A stretch of 64,000 nt of DNA, from NCBI GenBank assembly GCA_029339505.1, contig JAQISU010000155.1:15391501-15455500 (forward strand), read 5' to 3'. A program made the position numbers and the translations under genes. Below are positions 27,941-35,515 of the stretch, in pieces (position 1 is the stretch's first letter; every line of letters starts with the position of its first letter). The notes under the pieces are model-generated. The model had not been told where the DNA came from. It searched no databases and saw only the letters and a list, made by a program, of their open reading frames with translations. The stretch comes from Unio delphinus. Taxonomy: Eukaryota; Mollusca; Bivalvia; Unionida; Unionidae.

Positions 27941-28372
27941 TCAATTTATTGATTCTCTAAAATTACCCTGCAATTTCCCACTCGTGTATTTATTTACAAC
28001 CAGATGAGGTGGTTTCTGTGACGATGAAATCTTCGCGAGGACATTCAATACTTCACGGCCGCATATCGGTGGATCATTTAATTGTTGTGTTGGCAGCATG
28101 GAATAAAAAATCGTAATTGATTGATTCTTTGAATTTATATACCGCATAAACTCGCTCGGTGGGGCTAACCCATATGAATCGAAATAAACAATCCCACGCG
28201 GATCAATCGCGTATGCAACCCAGTGAGTTCCCGATCCGTTACTGTTATCAAGATTGATTATTCCGGTTTCAACGCGTTTAGGTTTTCTCGGTAATTGATC
28301 TCTCATAAAAACCCCTCTGAAGTTTTTTATCGCTAGTTTTTTAGCAGCATCAATTAAATCAAAATTGGACAT
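27941..28372 (-). CDS. Adenain-like (Ulp1-type) maturation protease (copy 1)
   Basis: The motif order is that of adenovirus proteinase and other C48/C5-type cysteine proteases: GTHWVAYAID (catalytic His), VYFDSYG (catalytic Asp) and PPICGREVL (catalytic Cys). Length is about 143 aa from the chosen start. The ATG at 28370-28372 (MSNFDLID) is preferred because the upstream extension reads through the pX-like gene in another frame and is composed only of its shadow. In adenoviruses and Polintons this enzyme cleaves capsid and core precursors during maturation. It follows the pX-like gene with a GGTTTTCAAC stretch just upstream, and its frame is intact. The C-terminal end differs from copy 2. Confidence 0.87.
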   Translation of the reverse strand: MSNFDLIDAAKKLAIKNFRGVFMRDQLPRKPKRVETGIINLDNSNGSGTHWVAYAIDPRGIVYFDSYGLAPPSEFMRYINSKNQSITIFYSMLPTQQLNDPPICGREVLNVLAKISSSQKPPHLVVNKYTSGKLQGNFRESIN

Positions 28373-28392
28373 AGGAAGAATTGGGTTTTCAA

Positions 28393-28868
28393 CTAATAAA
28401 CCGTTCCTGGTATTCTTAGACCTGATCCGTGAACGGATCTGCCGCTGTACCATGAATACGGGGTTCCTGGTAGTCTTAGACCCTTTCCCTTTTTTTTATA
28501 CCCGCTCCCAGTTGCCTTTTTCAACGCCATCCCTGCCGCGGTCCCAACGGCGCCCAACGCCGCCGCTTTCGCCACCGCTGGGGCAGCCGCTGCAATCAAT
28601 GCTGGTATTGCGGCTAACAATGGAAATATACCACCTGATTTTATCATGTTGGCGATTGCGGCTTTCGAAAAATCAATTTGAACCCCTCGCCGTTTCTTCA
28701 TTGCATCATTGAAATGTTTTATTTGACGATCCGTTAATGATATTTTATGTGTACCGCCGGACATCTGCGCTGGTTTCAACGTTATTGTGGTTCCACATTC
28801 TTTAGCGGATTTTGATCGTAATTTCTTGACCTGACCATGTCAGCTTGACACTAACAACACTATATGGC
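28393..28868 (-). pseudogene. pX-like basic/hydrophobic core protein, N-terminus frameshifted (copy 1)
   Basis: The open part (28393-28779) has a GGIFPLLAAIPALIAAAAPA hydrophobic region, a conserved GAVGTAAGMALKKATG segment, a KKKGKG basic patch and C-terminal LRLPGTPYSWYSG-type repeats. In copy 2 the protein begins about 40 residues earlier, at an ATG whose counterpart here is 28866-28868. A small length difference near 28830 shifts the frame in copy 1. Such proteins sit beside the protease in Polintons and are compared with adenovirus core or membrane-lytic polypeptides. CTTTCAATT lies about 23 nt before the ATG. Confidence 0.6.
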
Positions 28869-28934
28869 ATTTTATTGTAAAACACAGTTATGCTTTCAAT
28901 TGATCTAATTGGGGAAAACCTATGGATTTTACAT

Positions 28935-30350
28935 TTACATATTCTCCACTGGTGCATCAACGATTTTTATTCGTCCGCCAAATCCTTCTAACAACATTGA
29001 TTTATCGCTGAGAATGACAGCAACCGCTCTATAATTAACACCACCAGGAGGAGCTATACGAGCCCTAAAATGTATGTCAACAACGGATTGTCTCATTAAA
29101 TCAAGATGTTCCAGCGAAAAGTAATAAATCGGATATAGGTTTTTAAAATCGAGCTGCTATATTTGTAAACCTGTATCAACATTTTGATCACGACCCATAT
29201 ATGACAGCATCCGATGATACACACGTGCTATTTGGTTGTTTCCGTAATTAAGCTGTATATCCTCAGATGGTTCTTGTTGTCCGTTTATTCTCAGTGAAAC
29301 CTCACTTACCCCTAATCGATCAAATATCATATGACTGCGTTCTTGGGAACCTAATCGATTCCGATTCTGCAGCGCTATAAATATATGACGGGGAGCTGAA
29401 ACGCCTTGTTTTGATGCCAAGTGCCATGTAAATGTACCATCAACATCATCCTCTTTGATATCAGTCGTTGTTGTTAGCCAACTTAGCAATGATTTGCCGC
29501 CCGTGTCCATAAATGAGAGTAGCCGATCTTCTCTGGCAATTGATGGGGTCATTACTGGCATCCACAATACTAATTTAGTTATTTTAACTTTACTATTAGC
29601 GGCACCAGTACGCCAAATTGCATCGTTGTCATCACCCTTTCGCACTAACGCGATTGTGTGTTTGGCTCCATAGATGACTTTTCTGACATTTCTGCAGAAT
29701 CTAAATATGTGATGGAGTGGAATCGCACATGAAAACTTTTTCTCTTGTACATGCAACGTTGCTACTCGTGTTGCAAACCCTAGATTGAAATTACCATTAA
29801 CACCTCTGAGAATATCAAACGCAGCTCCGGGTCTAGCTTGACGTTCTGGATTAGCTGCTTCTTGTTGATTATCTCTTGCTGTTAACACTTTAATGTATTG
29901 AAGGTGGTCAGCGTTATCAGTAGTATCCTTTGCAAACATCATAGACGGACCAGCCGATCTTGTATAATCATCAGAATATCTCGCTAACCCTATGATTGTT
30001 GTTGCAACATCAATTTCACGGTCTATTGATTCAATTTCTTTTCCATCAATGAGATATCTTGCACTTTCAAATAACGCCATTATTCCATTATTAACGAAAC
30101 CAACTCGGACATTTTGGTCATTTGCATATGGGGTATCAGCTGCAACATTTGTTACGAGTTTTCCCTCGATTTCGATAAATGCTTCACACGGCAAAAAGTA
30201 TTTACTGGTATCTTGAACTTGAAGTTCAACTCGCGATCGTAGGTCGGGTTGTATTGCATGATAGGAATAGTATTGATAATCGCGGGAGGAATCGTCTTTG
30301 CGCACTGGGGCACCCATATCAAACGCGGGATCAGCTGTTCGTTTAAACAT
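28935..30350 (-). pseudogene. Double-jelly-roll major capsid protein with one nonsense codon (copy 1)
   Basis: A single frame of 471 codons runs from 30350 to a TAA at 28935-28937, interrupted by a TAG at 29157-29159 that removes the last 70 or so residues. It aligns throughout with the intact 469-aa protein at 49880-51289. The N-terminal YQYYSYHAI and DTSKYFLPCEAFIEIEG segments are shared, as are the central NNGIMALFESARYLIDGKEI, FSCAIPLHHIFRFCRNVRKV and the C-terminal DFKNLYPIYYFSLEHLD. Length, position and the paired beta-rich halves fit a Polinton major capsid protein, which forms the hexon lattice. TTTTCAATT is 18 nt upstream of the start. Confidence 0.82.
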
Positions 30351-30409
30351 TTATAACATAATAATGTTTTCAATTGGTGAATTGCAAAGCAATTTCATCT
30401 TTGTAATTA

Positions 30410-30862
30410 TCATCGTCGTTTTTTATTTCGTTTCAAACCACTTCCTGCTATCGCGTTCATGATAGCGCTATCTGTTACCGGCGAAGCAGCCAACGACGCT
30501 AGTTTTTCTTCCACTGCGCTATTTATTGCTTTGCTGATTTTTGCAGGCATCATTGTGGTTGATGGCAACACCGCTGGTTTCCTTCGCACCACTGATGCTA
30601 TTTTATCTTTCGCAGCAGAAAATGCCTTTCCAGCAAGATTTATAACGAAATCTCCGATTTTACTGGGTCGCTTATCACGAATGATATCAATGGCTTTCAT
30701 TGATAATTGTTTAGCTAACGGCGCCACCTTGGGAGCCATTCTTGTAAATAACCCCGCAATGGTATTGCCGAAACCATCTCTGTACCACGCGCGGTAAACA
30801 GGCAATCGTGAGTTCACCACGTAGACGCTTACGGGTTTATCATGGTTGTAGTGTATAATCAT
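30410..30862 (-). CDS. Small virion-associated protein, pVI/pX-like by position (copy 1)
   Basis: 150 aa. The N-terminus (MIIHYNHDKPVSVYVVNSRL) is followed by YRAWYRDGFGNTIAGLF and an amphipathic helix, a basic middle and a C-terminal AIMNAIAGSGLKRNKKRR. The Gly-rich N-terminal segment before an amphipathic helix is a recurring feature of small Polinton virion proteins next to the major capsid gene. A direct function is not shown; membrane disruption or core packing is plausible. The relative in copy 2 is 51336-51785. TTTTTCAATT and an AAAACTAGTAGTTTT near-palindrome lie just upstream. Confidence 0.6.
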   Translation of the reverse strand: MIIHYNHDKPVSVYVVNSRLPVYRAWYRDGFGNTIAGLFTRMAPKVAPLAKQLSMKAIDIIRDKRPSKIGDFVINLAGKAFSAAKDKIASVVRRKPAVLPSTTMMPAKISKAINSAVEEKLASLAASPVTDSAIMNAIAGSGLKRNKKRR

Positions 30863-30896
30863 CTTGTTATAAAACTAGTAGTTTTTCAATTAGTGA

Positions 30897-32009
30897 TCAA
30901 TCGCTAGCGTCCATAGGATTTTCATCATCTCGGTGATTTTCAACTAATTCAGTAATGAATTCTCGATATACATTAATGTCCATGATACCGCCGGCAAATA
31001 ATCGTCTACAGATATCAGCTGCTTCATTAATTACTTCCGGTGAGTTATTTCCGGCTCGTTTCCCTCCGATGAGAACCTCTAACCGTGATATATCACTGAG
31101 AATATTACCAGGACAACTACGAAACGTCAAGACGTTTTGACCACTACCTGAAATTACTGGCAGTTTCTGAGATTTAGAAAATCCCTCCCCACTGCTATAA
31201 TCAAGTGCTTTCTCCAGTTTTTCTAAATCCGTACTTTGTAAATAACTAAAAGGATCATCATCATCATCTCGATCAGATGGTCCAAGCGGTAGTTGTTGTT
31301 GAGATTCTTCTTGTTTAGCGGGTGAAAAGGATATTTTTTTTGCAGGTTGTTGTCGCCGCCGCTGCAGTCTTTGTGGTTTTCTTTGTGATTTTTGTTTTTC
31401 ATATTTATTATACATTGTACTCACTATTCTGAGATATTCAATATATGACGTATTCCTGTTGTCAATTGTACCCGTTTCAGTTTTAATTTTGTAAAATATA
31501 TCAGCCCAATGTTGTATACCTCTTACATACTTGTGCTGTTCTGGTTTTAACATTTTCTTTCTGTTTTCATACGACGTAACAACAAGTGCAGGAAACTCTG
31601 CATGGTCAGTCTTATCAATTTCTGCTAACCCTTCTTCGTTAAATCGCGCGCGTAATTCATCTACTATTTGATCATTAGTCTTTTTCGGACCAGGTGGGTT
31701 TTTTTGTAACAACGCTGATGTCTTTTCAGGCTCTGCTGCTATCTTTTCAAGCACACTAAGTACAGGCACTTCTGGTCGCTTGCCTTCCTCAGGAATATCT
31801 CCAAATATTGCTCGTTCTGTAGCAGTTTTCACATCTTTGGTAGCACTTGTTATCGGAGTAAACAGTTGTTCACCTGACACAGAAAAGTCAGTCTGCGCTT
31901 GTTGTCGTTGTTGAAGTTTTTCGCGAAGTCTGTCTCGAACCGGTATAAACTTTTTTTTTGCTGCTAGCCGCTCTCGGGCTAATCTAGTTGTAAGCGATTC
32001 ACCTACCAT
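30897..32009 (-). CDS. Conserved 370-aa Polinton structural protein, function unknown (copy 1)
   Basis: The N-terminus is basic and helical (LTTRLARERLAAKKKFIPVR). Residues about 110-185 include ALVVTSYENRKKMLKPEQHK and HWADIFYKIKT. A low-complexity KPQRLQRRRQQPAKK stretch comes next, and the C-terminal block of about 70 residues contains SRLEVLIGGKRAGNNSPEVI and ICRRLFAGGIMDINVYREFI. The last block is a compact helical module typical of uncharacterised Polinton proteins next to capsid genes. Copy 2's relative (51848-52810) is 50 residues shorter. The first codons and the upstream spacer are repeated in a 128-bp tandem duplication, leaving a second, isolated start region at 32137. Confidence 0.65.
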   Translation of the reverse strand: MVGESLTTRLARERLAAKKKFIPVRDRLREKLQQRQQAQTDFSVSGEQLFTPITSATKDVKTATERAIFGDIPEEGKRPEVPVLSVLEKIAAEPEKTSALLQKNPPGPKKTNDQIVDELRARFNEEGLAEIDKTDHAEFPALVVTSYENRKKMLKPEQHKYVRGIQHWADIFYKIKTETGTIDNRNTSYIEYLRIVSTMYNKYEKQKSQRKPQRLQRRRQQPAKKISFSPAKQEESQQQLPLGPSDRDDDDDPFSYLQSTDLEKLEKALDYSSGEGFSKSQKLPVISGSGQNVLTFRSCPGNILSDISRLEVLIGGKRAGNNSPEVINEAADICRRLFAGGIMDINVYREFITELVENHRDDENPMDASD

Positions 32010-32228
32010 ATATTGTTTGTGAACTGAGTTTTTAAATGTGAACTATCACAATTAAAAGCTGAGCTATTAGATAAATGTACCATCATACTAACGTATCCAT
32101 CTCGGGCTAATCTAGTTGTAAGCGATTCACCTACCATATATTGTTTGTGAACTGAGTTTTTAAATGTGAACTATCACAATTAAAAGCTGAGTTATTAGAT
32201 AAATGTACCATCATACTAACGTATCCAT
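31973..32228. repeat. 128-bp tandem duplication covering a divergent start region
   Basis: Units 31973-32100 and 32101-32228 are nearly identical. Each holds the first codons of the 370-aa gene (minus strand), the short spacer, and the start codon plus first codons of a plus-strand frame. Confidence 0.95.
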
Positions 32229-32481
32229 CTCGGACAAGGTTAAACTGTACGACGCTATCCGCGAATGTTTCAGAAATAACATCGCTTGGGTTTTCAAAAT
32301 TGTAATATCTGAGAACGGCAATGAACGATTTTTGTTAACGACGCGGCAACAACTACAACTACGTGAAAGTGGAGGCGTCGCGGTGATTACTTGCTACCAC
32401 GACCAGATCATCCAGTATGCACATAACTGCATGAACAAGCCCAAACTGCTAAGTATTCTTTCAGGAAAAAATCCTATGTAG
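32203..32481 (+). CDS. Small plus-strand gene, 92 aa, unknown (copy 1 only)
   Basis: An open frame of 92 codons opposite to its neighbours. It contains LYDAIRECFRNNIAWVFKIV and NERFLLTTRQQLQLRESGGV, with ordinary composition and no simple repeats. Its start sits within the 128-bp duplicated divergent region, 65 nt from the minus-strand start in the parental unit, as expected of a real divergent gene. No homologue was recognised. Copy 2 has only a 58-codon frame at the corresponding place without clear similarity. A frame of similar layout, with an RFLLPT segment, is faintly visible at 33990-34160. Confidence 0.45.
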   Translation: MYHHTNVSISDKVKLYDAIRECFRNNIAWVFKIVISENGNERFLLTTRQQLQLRESGGVAVITCYHDQIIQYAHNCMNKPKLLSILSGKNPM

Positions 32482-32521
32482 TTACAAAAAACGCTAAAAA
32501 AAAGAAATTTTAATAAATTTC

Positions 32522-32887
32522 TTATAGTAACGCTGATACTGGTTTTTCCTCGTTTAATATTTTTCTAAGATCACGAACCTTATAACTAATTTCAGCTCGT
32601 TTTTGATACTCTTGGCCGAGCTTTTGACGTATTGCTTCAACGGTGCTAAATAGCGTTATAAATACATTAATGTCGTTACCGTACAAACAAGCATTGATGG
32701 ATTTTTGAATTCCTTTCACGAGCCTGTACAATTTAGGTAAAACGTAACGACCCTTACTAGACTGATACTCAATATCTTCATATTCCGAGGTAATCTTGTC
32801 ACAGTCGAGACCTTCAGATAATATTTTCCCGATATTTTTTAACTTTGAGATTTTAGTAATTATAGCATTTACATCGCTGATATCCAT
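32522..32887 (-). CDS. Conserved small helical protein, unknown (copy 1)
   Basis: About 121 aa from the start MDISDVNAII, chosen because it aligns with MNSENMNSII of the copy 2 relative (53142-53498); upstream codons differ. It contains ISKLKNIGKILSEGLD, EYEDIEYQSSKGRYVLPK and a C-terminal KVRDLRKIL helix. It is predicted to be mostly alpha-helical, with no metal site or catalytic motif. It lies between the 370-aa gene and the HNH gene in both copies, so it is a lineage gene of unknown role. Confidence 0.55.
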   Translation of the reverse strand: MDISDVNAIITKISKLKNIGKILSEGLDCDKITSEYEDIEYQSSKGRYVLPKLYRLVKGIQKSINACLYGNDINVFITLFSTVEAIRQKLGQEYQKRAEISYKVRDLRKILNEEKPVSALL

Positions 32888-32944
32888 ATTTTTATAGTAT
32901 ACCGTATCTCTAATTATTAAAAAAAAGTAACACTCATTTGGCAA

Positions 32945-34250
32945 AAGTTAATTAAGTCCATATATATGCTGTACTGAAACCCCATTTGGAAACCCCTTTC
33001 GCGTCAAATAACGTAAAAGAGACCCAGAGGTTATACGACAACATACTTGGAACTCCTTGGTTGCCTTCACATCCAAGTAAGCCCAAGAGGACCCGAAACA
33101 TACATCTCCGGAAGGGAGGCCTAAGGTGACAAACATCATCTTAGTCCGCCCAGAAGATATGCTTGAGGTGCGTATATGTACTTATAATTACCTTTAATGA
33201 AACGATGATGATAATGGAATCTCCGCTCGAGTTTTGCGGCAGATAGTAGGCGTGTATGTACTTAATTAAGGATGGATTATAATTCAATGGATGATAATGA
33301 AAATCCTCCGCTCGAGTTTTGCGGCAGGATAGTAGGCGTGTATGTACTTAATTAAGGATGGATTATAATTCAATGGATGATAATGATGTGAAACGGCACA
33401 ATGCCATATATATCTTCACTCGAGTGTTGTGACAGATTGTAGGCGTAACATATACTTAATTAACTTAATTAAGGATGGATTATAATTCAATGGATGGTAA
33501 TGATGTGGGACGGCACAAGACAGTACAAACATGAAACGACGGGGCGGATTTTTCTACGGCCAATACAACCAATCAAAAGCAACCCAATTAAATTAACCCG
33601 GTTGCATGATTAACAAAACAACCACACGCCCGTCTTAATGGCATGGGTTTGCTTTTGATCGGTCGGAATTGGCTTTCGAAAGCCCCAAGCTTTATACCTT
33701 TCAAATGCTATATAAAGCGACTTATATGGCAGCGTTGATTCACAAGTGTGTTATTTGATTTCCTTGTATTACTTATTAAAGCCGTTTCACAACATTTAAA
33801 TGAGACAAAATAGTTTAATAAAACATTACACAAAAGAATATAGTTGTTAGATAACTACGTGTATAATCCTTTAGACAAATGCGTTCACAAATAGCTGTAT
33901 ACAACAGAATTTTAACCACTCCCACATACTTCAATGAATGGGAAATACTAGGATTTCCGGCTAAGCGAACACAGGTAACGCGCTTTCAGTACAAGATCTT
34001 TATAATCTAACGCGTATTATAGATGGTCTAAATAAATACTGTTTCAATAATGCAGTTTTAGCCAAAGCGACCAATAACAGGTTTTTACTCCCCACCGAAA
34101 CTCATGACTCTATTACAGTCACGTGGGCGCGCACGTCATTATGCCTCTATCTACAGGTAAAATAGCAGACGACACATAATACAAGTTAACTTAGCAGGTA
34201 GAGTGTATTGAGTTATTGGATTTATACTTAAAGGATTTATCTCCCTTAAA
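32945..34250. other. 1.3-kb insert specific to copy 1, with tandem repeats
   Basis: In copy 2 the small helical gene and the HNH gene are adjacent, but here they are 1.3 kb apart. The insert has imperfect tandem units (about 33165-33515) with CCGCTCGAGTTTTGCGGCA and GGATGGATTATAATTCAATG segments. Beyond these are a CTATATAAAG stretch near 33710 and small open frames near 33880-34160. No gene could be confirmed. Confidence 0.6.
33165..33515. repeat. Imperfect tandem repeats, units of about 84-109 bp
   Basis: The segment CTCCGCTCGAGTTTTGCGG at 33221 and 33305 is followed by a diverged relative at about 33414. Each is followed by GTAGGCGT and TACTTAATTAAGGATGG. Confidence 0.9.
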
Positions 34251-34255
34251 TCGTT

Positions 34256-34750
34256 TCAAGTGTATACGAATTTTATTTTATGACCATTCGTTTTAGACAG
34301 AGTAGTTTTAATAATATTTTCTGCAACAAACCGTATCGAAGGTCTACAAATGTCAAAGTATCTACCCACCGCATTTATTGATTGAAAGATTATCTCCTCG
34401 TTGTTTTCTAAATCAAATGATTTTACCCCCCCCCTAGGGCGTTTTGAGTACCTACCAGCGCTGCTTTTTAAAAGGTTATCGCGCTGCGAAATGGCTTGAA
34501 GATTCACAAAACAATTATCAGTCTTCACACCATTTATGTGATCAATCACAAATCCGTCTTCGATTAATCCGTAAAATGCTTCATAGATGGCTCTGTGACA
34601 GAGATACTTCTTCCTCCCAGCTGTAAACATCAAGTATCCCATATTATTTACCCATCCCACCGGTTCTTTTAGTCTGCGGTGCCTGACAACACCATCACTG
34701 AAGGCTTCGTAATTAACAAGCACTGGATGGGGTCTGAAATCTTGGCTCAT
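34256..34750 (-). CDS. HNH homing-type endonuclease with NUMOD-like ends (copy 1)
   Basis: 164 aa. The N-terminal NYEAFSDGVVRHRRLKEPVG segment matches a NUMOD4-like DNA-binding start. An HNH_3-like core follows (LCHRAIYEAFYGLIEDGFVI then DHINGVKTDN and NLQAISQRDN), and the C-terminal NAVGRYFDICRPSIRFVAEN resembles NUMOD1. These enzymes nick or cut DNA and often spread genes between viral genomes. The relative in copy 2 (53543-54034) keeps all parts. A run of nine C lies within the gene (34426-34434) and encodes part of the linker, but the frame is open. Whether it is a free-standing homing enzyme or a replication nuclease is unknown. Confidence 0.8.
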   Translation of the reverse strand: MSQDFRPHPVLVNYEAFSDGVVRHRRLKEPVGWVNNMGYLMFTAGRKKYLCHRAIYEAFYGLIEDGFVIDHINGVKTDNCFVNLQAISQRDNLLKSSAGRYSKRPRGGVKSFDLENNEEIIFQSINAVGRYFDICRPSIRFVAENIIKTTLSKTNGHKIKFVYT

Positions 34751-34771
34751 TTATATAATAATACTATTTGT

Positions 34772-35101
34772 CTAATTTATATCTGCTTTAATTATTAACC
34801 TCTTGATATAATCTTGAGGGGTTTTTATGACTTTATCCTTGATTTTATCAAAGAGGACAGAGTCATCAGTAGGGTCAATGATCCGTTTGTCATAATAGCG
34901 TTTTAGTTCCCTGTATCGTTTACCCCCACAAGCAAGACATAACATCGATTTTCCCCTTACCCCAACCCCACATCGGAGACATGGGAGAGGGCCAAGGGAA
35001 CCGTTGCGAACACTTTGTAAATGATACCCACAGAATTCGCTTCTGCATGATTTGTTACACGGGGTTGTTGATCCAATCATTAGCCACTTGCAGTGATTCA
35101 T
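34772..35101 (-). CDS. Zinc-ribbon protein with two cysteine clusters (copy 1)
   Basis: 109 aa. Cysteines pair as C-x12-C (N-terminal), CRSEFCGYH, PCLRCGVG and LCLACGGKRYRELKRYYDKR, giving two probable zinc-binding sites of ribbon or treble-clef type. The copy 2 version is longer because of three DADKVSIL repeats. The start lies 42 nt from the start of the divergent polymerase gene, so both share one short promoter. A small nucleic-acid-binding regulator is plausible but not shown. Confidence 0.6.
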   Translation of the reverse strand: MNHCKWLMIGSTTPCNKSCRSEFCGYHLQSVRNGSLGPLPCLRCGVGVRGKSMLCLACGGKRYRELKRYYDKRIIDPTDDSVLFDKIKDKVIKTPQDYIKRLIIKADIN

Positions 35102-35143
35102 TATACTATATTTTTCTATTTAAATACTTGTTTTAATTATAAC
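35102..35143. promoter_or_regulatory. 42-bp shared divergent promoter region (copy 1)
   Basis: The spacer between the zinc-ribbon start and the polymerase start has the same length in copy 2 (54463-54504). The half next to the polymerase is strongly conserved (TTTAAATACTTGTTTTAATTATAAC here), while the other half is AT-rich with a TATA-like stretch. Conservation in a spacer this short suggests bidirectional control. Confidence 0.55.
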
Positions 35144-35515
35144 ATGGAGGAGTTCAAGAGATTATCGAAAATTAAGCCCTGGAAAAATACTAAATTCATT
35201 GATTATAACATGGAGGAGTTCAAGAGATTATCGAAAATTAAGCCCTGGAAAAATACTAAATTCAATCTTGATAAGGAATTCAAGAGATTATCGAAAATTA
35301 AGCCTTGGAAAAATACTAAATTCAATCTTGATAAGGAATTATAAAGATTATCGAAAATTAAACCCTGGAAAAATGTTAAATTCAATCTTGATAAGGAGTT
35401 CCAAAGATTATCGTAAATTAGGCCCTGGAAAAATGCTAATTTTAATCTTGATAAGGAGTTCCAAAGATTATCGAAAATTTGGCCCTGGAAAAATGCTAAT
35501 TTTAATCTCGATAGA
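35144..35515 (+). repeat. 60-bp tandem repeats encoding a basic N-terminal array (copy 1)
   Basis: Six imperfect units, each with AGAGATTATCGAAAATTA-like and CCCTGGAAAAAT segments, correspond to a repeated EFKRLSKIKPWKN motif. The period is in frame with the polymerase, but two units carry stops. Confidence 0.92.

Noticed and set aside
32948..33139. Minus-strand 63-codon frame
   Set aside because: No similarity, no relative in copy 2, and it lies in the repeat-bearing insert. Possibly coding, but unsupported.
35144..35515. CRISPR-like array of 60-bp repeats
   Set aside because: Units are contiguous, without unique spacers, and encode an in-frame basic peptide at the start of the polymerase gene. 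The 90-bp array in copy 2 is the same.
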